From contig DLZQ01000035.1 in assembly GCA_003447295.1 (NCBI GenBank), positions 1 to 33,298 on the forward strand: 33,298 bases of DNA, read 5' to 3'. This DNA is from Lachnospiraceae bacterium. GTDB lineage: Bacteria; Bacillota; Clostridia; Lachnospirales; Lachnospiraceae. A program made the position numbers and the translations under genes. The notes below the pieces were generated by a model, which ran no database searches, had not been told where the DNA came from, and saw nothing but the letters and a program-made list of their open reading frames with translations. The number at the start of each line of letters is the position of its first letter. Within the stretch, counting starts at the first letter, position 1. Below are positions 1-7,493 of this stretch, in pieces.

Positions 1-24
1 AACAGGCTAAAGCCCATAACAAAT

Positions 25-57
25 AAGAAGGTGACAGTTCCTCACCATCACCTTCTT
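25..57 (-). terminator. Rho-independent terminator of the BMP lipoprotein gene
   Basis: A perfect 10-bp inverted repeat, AAGAAGGTGA (25-34) and TCACCTTCTT (48-57), flanks a 13-nt loop just downstream of the BMP gene stop codon. Read on the minus strand, the second arm is followed by an interrupted T-rich stretch (CTTATTTGTT), so termination is plausible but the U-tract is imperfect. Confidence 0.75.
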
Positions 58-72
58 GTGAATTGATTCTTC

Positions 73-1254
73 CTACCAGGTAAAGGTCTCCGGAGTTACA
101 CCGTTAAAGTTTGCCGCAGGAACGATCTTGCCTTCCTTTAACAGAGCCTGTGCTGCCTTGATTTTCTCAATAGCCTCTGCGGTAAGCTGGCATCTGCCTT
201 CCTCACTTACGAAACCGGTAGCATCATCTGCTGCGGTCAGAGTCACATTAGCACCCTTGAAGGAACCGTCTTTTACTTCGTTCAGTACGTTGTAAACAGT
301 ATCATGCATTACCTTCAGACCACTGGTCAGAACGATATTGCTGTCACCGTTTGCACCGTCATCATACTGGTCAACGTCACAGCCGATAACCTTAACGCCG
401 TCAGCTTCCTTGGCAGCGGTGAATACGCCGTTACCGGAACCGCCTGCTGCTACGAACAGGATATCTACGCCTTCAGCGATCAGAGCATTGCCCAGTACCT
501 TACCGGTAGCTTCATCAGAGAAGTTACCAACATAGTTACCGCCTACGTTAGCGCCGGTAACATCGGTACCTGCGTAAGAAGGAAGCTCTACTACTTCTAC
601 GTTCATGCCTTCGGTACCGTTCACATACTTAACACCGCACTCGAAACCATACTGATAGTTAACGTTGGAAGGATATGCGATACCGTTTACTACTGCTACC
701 TTACCTGTGGTGGTAGACAGAGCTGCAGCCATACCTGCATAGAAACCGCTCTCCTGCTCAGCATAGTAAGCAGCGTATACATTATCGATCACCTGATCAG
801 CAGTTACTTCGGTACCGTCAATGGTAGGCCAGGAATCGATCAGGATGAACTTGGTATCCGGATTCTCCTGTGCCAGATTGCCGATGCCGGCGAACTGGAA
901 ACCACAGCATACAATAACATCATAATCCGCTACAACATCAGCTACTGCCTGAACAGCTGCTGCGCTGTCACCGGTCTCCTCACGGATGGGGGTTACGGTT
1001 GCATTCGGATTCTCCTCGATGAACTTCAGAACACCGTTGTAGTTGTCCTGGTTGAAGGAACCGTCATCCACGCCGGAGGGGCTGGATACGATAGCGATCT
1101 TCAGACCGGGCTCTTCACTGCCGCTCTCTGTTGCTGCTGCAGTGGTGCTAGCTGCCACACTGGATTCTGCATTGGTGTCAGCATTGGTGCTGCCGCATGC
1201 TACCAGAGAAACAGCCATGACAGATGCAAGTGCAAGTGCCAGAAACTTCTTCAT
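73..1254 (-). CDS. BMP-family (BmpA/PnrA/Med) ABC transporter substrate-binding lipoprotein
   Basis: The protein has 393 residues. It starts with a lipoprotein signal peptide: a Lys-rich start, a hydrophobic core and a lipobox ending LVAC near residue 20, followed by a Ser/Thr/Ala-rich linker. The mature domain begins around residue 52 (IAIVSSPSGVDDGSFNQ) and matches the basic membrane protein family, whose members bind purine nucleosides for ABC import at the outer face of the membrane. The start is supported by an AGGAGG site 8 bases upstream of the ATG. A promoter lies upstream and a terminator downstream, so it looks monocistronic; no permease or ATPase partner is visible, though the gene sits at the window edge. 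The nucleoside ligand is inferred from the family only. Confidence 0.9.
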   Translation of the reverse strand: MKKFLALALASVMAVSLVACGSTNADTNAESSVAASTTAAATESGSEEPGLKIAIVSSPSGVDDGSFNQDNYNGVLKFIEENPNATVTPIREETGDSAAAVQAVADVVADYDVIVCCGFQFAGIGNLAQENPDTKFILIDSWPTIDGTEVTADQVIDNVYAAYYAEQESGFYAGMAAALSTTTGKVAVVNGIAYPSNVNYQYGFECGVKYVNGTEGMNVEVVELPSYAGTDVTGANVGGNYVGNFSDEATGKVLGNALIAEGVDILFVAAGGSGNGVFTAAKEADGVKVIGCDVDQYDDGANGDSNIVLTSGLKVMHDTVYNVLNEVKDGSFKGANVTLTAADDATGFVSEEGRCQLTAEAIEKIKAAQALLKEGKIVPAANFNGVTPETFTW

Positions 1255-1304
1255 AATTTTTTCCTCCTAAAATGTAAATATTAAAACATTGAATCACAAC
1301 GGTA

Positions 1305-1333
1305 ATATTATCATCATAGTCTGTAAAATTCAA
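1305..1333 (-). promoter_or_regulatory. Sigma-A type promoter of the BMP lipoprotein gene
   Basis: On the minus strand TTGAAT (1328-1333) and TAATAT (1305-1310) are separated by exactly 17 bp, about 50 bp upstream of the start codon. Confidence 0.65.
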
Positions 1334-1346
1334 TATTTATTTTTAA

Positions 1347-2204
1347 TTAACGCATATGCACATCCATCTGCGGGAACGGAATTTCAATTTCCGCTTCATC
1401 AAGTGCATACTTACACTGTTCGGTAATACGCCATTTTCCCTGCCAGAAATCCTCATTTTTGAACCAGCAGCGTACACATAGGTTGATTCCGGAGTCTGCC
1501 AGTTCATCTACAAATACAAAATGCTCTCTTTCCTTTATAGTATCAGGATCTTCAGAGAGAACCTTTGTCAGGACTTCCTTTGCTTTCCTAATATCTGCGC
1601 TGTAAGCAACAGACACCTTCACATCACATCGTCTGGATTCGGCAGCAGTGACATTCACAATGGTGTTATTCGCCAGATTGCCGTTGGGAAGAATAATCGT
1701 CTGATTATCATAGGTTAACAGCTTTGTATAGAAGATCTGGATCTCTTTTACGGTACCTTCCTTACCGGAGGAGCCTTCCACAATGTAATCTCCCACCTTA
1801 AACGGCTTCAATAATAAAATCAGCACACCGCCCGCCAGGTTAGACAGACTTCCCTGTACAGCCAGTCCCACTGCCACTCCGGCTGAGCCAAGCAGTGCCA
1901 CGATACTGGCAGCATCAACGCCAAAGGAGGATGCCAGGGTCAGGATCAGTATAATATATAAAGAAGCCTTCACGAACGAATCCACGAACTGGATCACTCC
2001 CGTTTCCGCTCCCGCGCGGTTCATGGACTTGCGGATGATCTTGCGGATCAGCTTGATCAGTTCTACACCGATGAAGAAAAATATCAGTGCCAGTCCGATA
2101 CGGATGCCTAAGTTCAATGCTTTCTCCGGAAGGGTATCCAGAAAAGACGCTATCAGTCCTTCCTTTTGCTGTACCTCTTTGATTACGTTATCTGTCAGAT
2201 CCAT
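1347..2204 (-). CDS. Small-conductance mechanosensitive channel, MscS family
   Basis: This 285-residue membrane protein has the short MscS layout. There are hydrophobic segments at about residues 30-52 and 70-93, then the Gly/Ala-rich pore helix at about 97-125 (GSAGVAVGLAVQGSLSNLAGG), followed by the beta domain beginning LKPFKVGDYI and the mixed alpha/beta C-terminal vestibule. MscS channels open under membrane tension to release solutes during hypo-osmotic shock. The gene starts 6 bp after the glgB stop codon, and its ribosome site (GGAG) lies in the last codons of glgB, so the two are almost certainly co-transcribed. No obvious terminator follows before the BMP promoter. Its link to glycogen synthesis is positional only. 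Confidence 0.92.
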   Translation of the reverse strand: MDLTDNVIKEVQQKEGLIASFLDTLPEKALNLGIRIGLALIFFFIGVELIKLIRKIIRKSMNRAGAETGVIQFVDSFVKASLYIILILTLASSFGVDAASIVALLGSAGVAVGLAVQGSLSNLAGGVLILLLKPFKVGDYIVEGSSGKEGTVKEIQIFYTKLLTYDNQTIILPNGNLANNTIVNVTAAESRRCDVKVSVAYSADIRKAKEVLTKVLSEDPDTIKEREHFVFVDELADSGINLCVRCWFKNEDFWQGKWRITEQCKYALDEAEIEIPFPQMDVHMR

Positions 2205-2210
2205 GTTGTG

Positions 2211-4547
2211 TTATTTCTCCTGTTTCTTTTTTGCTGTCTTGTTCGTTGTCTTACGAATGGGCGTATTTTTACGGATACGCTTCTCGATCACTTTTTCCAG
2301 TTCAGCCTCTGTGTAAGGAATAAATTGCAGAATGCTCAAGGATAGCGGTGCCAGTTTCACGGTAACGGACGTATTTTTATTATCCCATTCCACATCCTCT
2401 GCCCGTTTCATACGGTCATTGACCACACCGGTACCACCATAGCAGACAGCATCCGTGTTCAGAATCTCCTTGTATTTTCCTTCATAAGGAACTCCTGTTG
2501 TGATCTCTCTGGGCACACCGGAGAAGTTTGCTACGACCAAAAGCAGTTCCTCCGCTTCTTCTCCCTTGCGCACAAAGCTTACATAACATTCATTGGCAGA
2601 GATCTCGTTCATCCACTGGAATCCCTTCGCCTGATCGTCACATTCGTACAGTGCCTTATTCTCTCTGTATAATGCATTCAGATCCTTCACCAGTCTCTGG
2701 ACTCCGGCATTTTCCTTCTGTTCTTCCAGTGCCCATTCTACCTGACGCATTTCGTTCCATTCTTTTTCTTCCGCCAGATCCTGTCCCATGAAAAGGAGCT
2801 TTTTCCCGGGATGAGTCATCATATAGCCGTAGGTCAGACGTAAGTTGGCAAGTTTCTGCGCTCTGTCTCCCGGCATCTTGCCAAGCAAGGTCCCTTTGCC
2901 GTGTACCACTTCATCATGGGAAAATACCAGCATGAATTTCTCACTGTAAGCATAGATCATGCTGAAGGTAAGTTCTCCGTGATGGTGGCTTCTGAAATAC
3001 GGATCGTATTTGATATAATCCAGATAATCGTTCATGAAGCCCATATTCCACTTCAGATCAAAGCCAAGTCCCCCCTCTTCCAGGGAGCCGGTGATCATTG
3101 GAAATGCCGTACTCTCCTCCGCGATGGATAATACTCCGGGATCTCTCTTTTTCAGGATGGAATTTAAGTGTTTGATCATTTCAATGGCTTCCAGGTTCTC
3201 GTTACCACCGTACATATTGGGAATCCATTCCCCGTCCTGTCTGCCGTAATCCAGATAAAGCATGCTGGCTACTGCATCCATACGGATACCATCCGCATGA
3301 TATTTCTCCACCCAGAACAGTGCGTTAGCGATCAGATAATTCGATACCTGTGGACGACCGTAATTGTAGATCAGGGTTCCCCAGTGAGGATGACTGCCCT
3401 GTCTGGGATCCTGATGCTCATAAAGACAGGTGCCGTCAAATGCAGCTAATCCATAAGAATCTCTCGGAAAATGTGCAGGCACCCAGTCAAGGATCACACC
3501 GATTCCCGCCTTATGCAGTGCATTCACGAAGAACATAAAGTCCTCCGGTGTACCGTATCTGGCAGTCGGTGCATAATAACCGATGACCTGATATCCCCAG
3601 GATGCGTCTAAGGGATGTTCCATCACCGGCAGCAGTTCCACATGGGTATATCCCATTTTCTTTACATATTCTATAACCTTCGGAGCAATTTCCCGGTAAT
3701 TGACATAATCCTGTCCTTCATCTGGGGTCACAAAGCTTCCCAGATACATTTCATAGACACTCACCGGAGCATTACCGCACTGATACTTTTCGCGACTTTT
3801 CAGGAATTCGCCGTCCTCCCATTGATAATTACGGATATCCGCAATTACAGAAGCCGTCTCCGGTCTCTTCTGCGCTGCATTTCCGTAGGGGTCCGCTTTC
3901 AGATAAGTAAGTCCTCCCTTGATCTTCAACTCGTATTTGTAACAGTCTCCGGCTTCCGCTCCGGGAATAAACAATTCAAAGATACCGGAATCCCCTAACC
4001 GTCTCATCTGATGGATCCGCCCGTCCCATTCATTAAAATCACCGACTACGCTGACACGCATGGCATTCGGCGCCCAGACGGCAAAATAGGTTCCCTCGTC
4101 CCCATCCAGTTCCATTGGATGTGCTCCCAGCTTTTCATAGATTGTATAATGAATGCCGGCGGCAAAACGATCCATGTCTTCCTTCGTGATCTGCGGAACA
4201 TGCCGGTACGCATCCCCACAGATCATTCTGCGTGCCTCACGGTTTTCGGTCTTACTGTATTCCACTACATATTCATAAGGTGCCATTTTCCCTGCATTTA
4301 CCAGTGCTGCAAAATATCCCTCTTCATCTGCCAGTTCCATGGGAACATCCATAAGAAATGCTTCTCCCACCTGTCCGGTCTTCTTCCAGTGGATCGTGAC
4401 TTTCTCTGCTCCCGGGAAGTATGCTTGTACCAGCATTTTGCTTCCCTGCTTATGGGGTCCCAACAGCTCATGGGGATTATCGCATTCGGAATAGGTGATC
4501 TCTTCTATTTGGGGCCAGTTCATCAATTTATAAAGTTTGTTTGTCAT
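2211..4547 (-). CDS. glgB: 1,4-alpha-glucan branching enzyme (GH13)
   Basis: This 778-residue protein cuts alpha-1,4 glucan chains and rejoins them through alpha-1,6 bonds during glycogen synthesis. It has an N-terminal domain at about 20-115, a CBM48-like domain at about 130-240 (TYFAVWAPNAMRVSVVGDFNEWDG), the GH13 barrel at about 260-650 and an all-beta C-terminal domain. All catalytic residues are present: Asp424 in DGIRMD, Glu477 in SIAEES and Asp545 in FSHDE; region I reads DWVPAHF. The last ~30 residues form a Lys/Arg-rich tail (TTNKTAKKKQEK) beyond the usual end of the family. AGAGGG precedes the ATG. It lies 69 bp downstream of the DUF1015 gene and 6 bp upstream of mscS, apparently in one transcript. 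Confidence 0.97.
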   Translation of the reverse strand: MTNKLYKLMNWPQIEEITYSECDNPHELLGPHKQGSKMLVQAYFPGAEKVTIHWKKTGQVGEAFLMDVPMELADEEGYFAALVNAGKMAPYEYVVEYSKTENREARRMICGDAYRHVPQITKEDMDRFAAGIHYTIYEKLGAHPMELDGDEGTYFAVWAPNAMRVSVVGDFNEWDGRIHQMRRLGDSGIFELFIPGAEAGDCYKYELKIKGGLTYLKADPYGNAAQKRPETASVIADIRNYQWEDGEFLKSREKYQCGNAPVSVYEMYLGSFVTPDEGQDYVNYREIAPKVIEYVKKMGYTHVELLPVMEHPLDASWGYQVIGYYAPTARYGTPEDFMFFVNALHKAGIGVILDWVPAHFPRDSYGLAAFDGTCLYEHQDPRQGSHPHWGTLIYNYGRPQVSNYLIANALFWVEKYHADGIRMDAVASMLYLDYGRQDGEWIPNMYGGNENLEAIEMIKHLNSILKKRDPGVLSIAEESTAFPMITGSLEEGGLGFDLKWNMGFMNDYLDYIKYDPYFRSHHHGELTFSMIYAYSEKFMLVFSHDEVVHGKGTLLGKMPGDRAQKLANLRLTYGYMMTHPGKKLLFMGQDLAEEKEWNEMRQVEWALEEQKENAGVQRLVKDLNALYRENKALYECDDQAKGFQWMNEISANECYVSFVRKGEEAEELLLVVANFSGVPREITTGVPYEGKYKEILNTDAVCYGGTGVVNDRMKRAEDVEWDNKNTSVTVKLAPLSLSILQFIPYTEAELEKVIEKRIRKNTPIRKTTNKTAKKKQEK

Positions 4548-4616
4548 ATTCCCTCTTTTCTGCGGCGCGATTGCTGCATTCTATTCTGTCATTTTTGCCT
4601 TTAGAAAACCTGCGGG

Positions 4617-5858
4617 TTACCGCTCAATCTCATGCAGGAACAGCCCGCTTCGAAGCTTCGGCTCGAACCAGGTGGACTTCGGAGGCATCAGCCGTCCTGC
4701 GTCCGCCACCGCAAAAAGCTCTGCAATGGATGTGGGATACATTGAGAACGCCACCTTCATATCCGCATGTACTCTCCGTTCCAGTTCTCCCAGTCCCCGG
4801 ATACCTCCGACAAAATCAATTCTCTTATCTGTCTTCGGATCCTTAATCCCCAAAACGGGATCTAACAGATAATTCTGCAAAAGCGATACATCCAGTCCCT
4901 CTACGGCATCCTCACTTTTTATTTCCTCTTTTGCGACAAGACAGTACCATTCATCCTCCAGATACATGCCAAACATGCCCTTCTTTGTGGGTCTGTAAGG
5001 AGCCCGTCCCATTTTCTCCACTGTGAAATATTTTCCAATACGTGTAAGGAAAGCTGCTGCATCCAGTCCGTTCAGATCCTTCACTACACGATTGTAATCC
5101 AGGATACGTAACTCTTCATCCGGGAAAATCACGGAAAGAAAATAATTAAATTCCTCTTCTCCGGTATAATCCGGATACTGTTCTCTCCTCTTCAACCCAA
5201 CTTTCACTGCGGAAGCACATCGATGATGCCCATCCGCAATATAGATTGCCGGGATCTTCCCAAAAGTCTCCTCAATCATCGCTACATCCGAATCGTTATC
5301 GATCACCCACACACGATGCCCGATTCCATCTTCACTGACAAAATCATAGACCGGCGCCTGCTTTTTTAACTCTCCGATTTTCTCCTTCAGATCCTCCTTC
5401 GCCCGATACGCCAGGAAAATCGGTCCCGTCTGCATACTGCTTTTGTCCACATGACGAATACGGTCTTCCTCCTTGTCCGCCCTGGTATTCTCATGCTTTT
5501 TGATCACATTGTTCCGATAATCATCAATTGATGCACAGCCTACCACCCCGGTCTGACTGTGTCCATCCATCGTCAGTTCATACAGATAGAAACATGGCGT
5601 CGGGTCCTGTACGAATTTTCCCTCCTGAATTTTCTCCCGAAGCATCTGATCCGCTTTCTCATACACACAGTCCGCATACGTGTCTACTTCCTCACCAAAC
5701 TGCGTCTCCGCACGGTCAACCGCCAGAAAAGATTCCGGATTCTTCTTCACCACTTCACACGCTTCCGCCCTGTTATATACATCATAAGGAAGCGCCGCAA
5801 TCCTCTCCTCCATCCCCTTGCAGGGCCGATATGCCTTAAATGGTCTGATCTGTGCCAT
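4617..5858 (-). CDS. DUF1015 family protein (COG4198-like)
   Basis: With the ATG at 5858 the protein has 413 residues. A longer reading from TTG at 5873 is possible, but GGGAGG sits 7-8 bases before the ATG, so I prefer the shorter form. It matches DUF1015: an N-terminal IRPFKAYRP stretch, ALPYDVYNRAEA near residue 22, KKHENTRADKEEDR near 120 and the invariant-looking ADGHHRCAS motif near 208. No signal peptide or membrane segment is seen, so it should be cytosolic. The function is not established; the GHHR motif is loosely reminiscent of ParB/sulfiredoxin-type active sites, which is only a speculation. It is the first gene of the apparent DUF1015 - glgB - mscS cluster and has a promoter at 5894-5922. 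Confidence 0.9.
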   Translation of the reverse strand: MAQIRPFKAYRPCKGMEERIAALPYDVYNRAEACEVVKKNPESFLAVDRAETQFGEEVDTYADCVYEKADQMLREKIQEGKFVQDPTPCFYLYELTMDGHSQTGVVGCASIDDYRNNVIKKHENTRADKEEDRIRHVDKSSMQTGPIFLAYRAKEDLKEKIGELKKQAPVYDFVSEDGIGHRVWVIDNDSDVAMIEETFGKIPAIYIADGHHRCASAVKVGLKRREQYPDYTGEEEFNYFLSVIFPDEELRILDYNRVVKDLNGLDAAAFLTRIGKYFTVEKMGRAPYRPTKKGMFGMYLEDEWYCLVAKEEIKSEDAVEGLDVSLLQNYLLDPVLGIKDPKTDKRIDFVGGIRGLGELERRVHADMKVAFSMYPTSIAELFAVADAGRLMPPKSTWFEPKLRSGLFLHEIER

Positions 5859-5893
5859 ACTCCTACCTCCCAATTACTTCTACATATAAATTC

Positions 5894-5922
5894 ATTTTAC
5901 CAAATACAGTCTCATATCACAA
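5894..5922 (-). promoter_or_regulatory. Sigma-A type promoter of DUF1015 - glgB - mscS
   Basis: On the minus strand TTGTGA (5917-5922) and TAAAAT (5894-5899) are spaced by 17 bp, about 36 bp before the DUF1015 ATG. Confidence 0.6.
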
Positions 5923-5940
5923 GGTTATTTCCATAAACAA

Positions 5941-6082
5941 GTAGCCCGCAGTTGGGTTAAGGACAAGCAGACTCTAAGCAGCCGTCGGTACTTAGCGAGG
6001 GTACTTTCCTCGCTTATGTACCGCTACGGTCTGCGTCCGAAGTGCAAACGGGTCTGCGGTTCTTAGCCCCAATGCGGGCTAC
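5941..6082. repeat. 142-bp nested imperfect palindrome (structured RNA or MITE/REP-like element)
   Basis: The ends are a perfect 10-bp inverted repeat, GTAGCCCGCA (5941-5950) and TGCGGGCTAC (6073-6082). Pairing continues inward: TTGGG 5952-5956 with CCCAA 6068-6072, TAAG 5958-5961 with CTTA 6062-6065, and GCAGAC 5967-5972 with GTCTGC 6052-6057. An inner hairpin pairs CCGT 5982-5985 with ACGG 6026-6029, CGGTAC 5986-5991 with GTACCG 6018-6023, and AGCGAGG 5994-6000 with CCTCGCT 6008-6014 around a 7-nt loop. GTCTGC also occurs at 6029-6034, so GCAGAC has two possible partners. No ORF fits. The element lies downstream of the lactonase and upstream of the DUF1015 promoter. Strand and function are unknown. 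Confidence 0.8.
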
Positions 6083-6143
6083 GGGGATTATTCTTACCCC
6101 ATCCGGGGCTGCAGGGGGATTATTCTTACCCCATCCGGGGCTG
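6083..6143. repeat. Two 29-bp tandem repeats (32-bp period), GGGG/CCCC rich
   Basis: The identical unit GGGGATTATTCTTACCCC followed by ATCCGGGGCTG occurs at 6083-6111 and 6115-6143. A degenerate third G-block follows at 6145-6149. Within each unit GGGG-CCCC and CCCC-ATCC-GGGG can form mutually exclusive hairpins. The repeats directly abut the 142-bp palindrome and end about 25 bp from the lactonase stop codon. No U-tract follows any of these hairpins on either strand, so they are not canonical terminators. Together with the palindrome this accounts for the 311-bp gap between genes. Confidence 0.85.
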
Positions 6144-6169
6144 TGGGGGTTTTATTTCTAAAATAATAC

Positions 6170-7222
6170 CTACCCCAACTTATGGAACACAATACAGTTG
6201 GGCATATTGACCTTCATCGCCGGTCCATTCATGATCATCGTTCCATGCTCCAGATCAATATGGAAGAAAGTCATCGTATTACTTTCATGATTCAAAGACA
6301 CCAGAAACTTATTATCCGGGAAGAACTCCGCATCCTTCGGGTACTCACCGCTGACCGGCAGCAGGAAATTCTTCTTAAGCAGTCCCGTCTTCTTATCCAC
6401 ATCAAATACAATGACCGAATTATCTCCTGCGATGGAGCTGAGCAGATAATTATAATCCAGAGAAAAACTGAATGCGCTGGCACTGTTCGTATTGCCTCTG
6501 GTCAGCTTGATCAGCTCTACCGTCTGAATCTTCTCGAAAGTTGGATCATTATTATGATCCGCGTACTCATAGACATCAATGTAACACTTCAGTTCATGCA
6601 GGATATAAATATATCTGCCATCCTCTGAGATCTTGATATGACGGGGTGCGGATTCCATCTCACTGCGGATGATATCCTCCAGCTTCACCTTACCTTTCTC
6701 CATATCAAAACGATACACATTGACATGATCCATTCCCTGATCCGCTACCAACAGATATTTGTTGTCATGCGTCATACGGGCACAGTTGATGTGAGGGCGG
6801 AAGTTGCGCTCCGCCATACTGCCCAGTCCTTTATGATAGATCTCGTCGGTGATCTCTCCGATGGAACCATCCTCCTTCAGCCGGAGTACAGTCAGCTTAC
6901 CGTCATGATAACCTGCCACAAACAGATACTGATCTGTGTAATCCGTAGATACATAACATCCTCTCATACCGTTGATCGGTGCGAAGTTGATCAGTTCCAG
7001 ATCTCCGTCCGGCATGATCGTATAAGCCTCTACACCAAAATCCGTTATAGAATAAAGAAACTTTCCGTTATGGGAAATGGTCAGGTAAGAAGAGTTGGTG
7101 ATCTCTACTTTATCTTTTTCCTTAAAACGACCGTTTTTCATATCCACATCATATATTCTGATACCGTGACTGTCCCCCTGTGTATAACTGGAAACATAGG
7201 CAACATATTTTCCCTTGCTCAT
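6170..7222 (-). CDS. Lactonase-family seven-bladed beta-propeller protein (6-phosphogluconolactonase-like)
   Basis: This 350-residue cytosolic protein has no signal peptide and consists of repeated propeller blades with recurring motifs such as NGKFLYSI, DQYLFVAGYHDG, DNKYLLVADQG, DGRYIYIL and DNKFLVSLNHES. It fits the lactonase family (PF10282, YbhE/Pgl type), in which some members hydrolyse 6-phosphogluconolactone in the oxidative pentose phosphate pathway. The conserved RPHINCARMTHDNKYLLVADQG region, near residues 140-160, is typical. AAGGAGG lies upstream of the ATG. It is a single gene with its own promoter. No zwf or gnd neighbour supports the pentose phosphate role, so the substrate remains open; other members of the fold act on other lactones. 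Confidence 0.85.
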   Translation of the reverse strand: MSKGKYVAYVSSYTQGDSHGIRIYDVDMKNGRFKEKDKVEITNSSYLTISHNGKFLYSITDFGVEAYTIMPDGDLELINFAPINGMRGCYVSTDYTDQYLFVAGYHDGKLTVLRLKEDGSIGEITDEIYHKGLGSMAERNFRPHINCARMTHDNKYLLVADQGMDHVNVYRFDMEKGKVKLEDIIRSEMESAPRHIKISEDGRYIYILHELKCYIDVYEYADHNNDPTFEKIQTVELIKLTRGNTNSASAFSFSLDYNYLLSSIAGDNSVIVFDVDKKTGLLKKNFLLPVSGEYPKDAEFFPDNKFLVSLNHESNTMTFFHIDLEHGTMIMNGPAMKVNMPNCIVFHKLG

Positions 7223-7266
7223 GACCGGATCCTCCTTAGCATTCTATGTCTTTTTATGTTTATAAA

Positions 7267-7295
7267 TATAGCACAATTCTGAAAATTGTGAAACA
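7267..7295 (-). promoter_or_regulatory. Probable promoter of the lactonase gene with embedded palindrome
   Basis: On the minus strand a weak -35-like TTTCAC is followed after 17 bp by TATATT, about 45 bp before the start codon. The 17-bp spacer overlaps a palindrome, CACAATT-ctgaa-AATTGTG (7272-7290), which is a good shape for a dimeric repressor site. Confidence 0.5.
7272..7290. promoter_or_regulatory. Candidate operator: 7-5-7 palindrome CACAATT-N5-AATTGTG
   Basis: This is a perfect 7-bp inverted repeat with a 5-bp centre lying between the -35 and -10 elements of the lactonase promoter. It is too short and lacks a T-tract for a terminator, and it lies upstream of the transcription start, so a protein-binding site is the better reading. 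No regulator gene is adjacent. Confidence 0.45.
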
Positions 7296-7384
7296 TTTTT
7301 TCTGTAAAATTCCCGAAAAATACTCCCGTTTTTTCCCACTGGTAAAGTTTATGTAAATTAGCCCGGAAAATGCAAAACTTCACA

Positions 7385-7413
7385 TTGACTTTCCATGTAT
7401 TTACGTATAATAT
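7385..7413 (+). promoter_or_regulatory. Promoter of potABCD
   Basis: TTGACT at 7385-7390 is followed by overlapping -10 candidates: TATAAT at 7406-7411 (15-bp spacer) or TAATAT at 7408-7413 (17-bp spacer). The start codon lies about 80 bp downstream, leaving an AT-rich leader in which I see no clear riboswitch. Confidence 0.65.
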
Positions 7414-7493
7414 TAATTCGACTTGCAAAAAATTTTCGTTTAGGTTTTTCGATGATTTTTGCAGGATTTTTTACATCAGGAAGGAAAAAATTG

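Noticed and set aside
304..1284. 326-residue plus-strand open frame over the BMP gene
   Set aside because: It is the antisense of a well-supported lipoprotein gene, has no ribosome site and a Cys/Ile/Val-rich composition unlike a real protein.
1290..1335. ATTGAAT / ATTCAAT inverted repeat upstream of the BMP gene
   Set aside because: Short arms 32 bp apart; the right arm is part of the -35 box, so chance is the simpler explanation.
6083..6143. CRISPR or terminator reading of the 32-bp repeats
   Set aside because: Only two units with a 3-bp gap rule out CRISPR, and no U-tract follows the hairpins on either strand.
6638..7282. 214-residue plus-strand open frame over the lactonase gene
   Set aside because: Antisense shadow of the beta-propeller gene, with no family resemblance or ribosome site.
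7425..7462. GCAAAAA / TTTTTGC inverted repeat in the potA leader
   Set aside because: AT-rich 7-bp arms with a 24-nt loop are expected by chance in this leader; no riboswitch-like structure was found.
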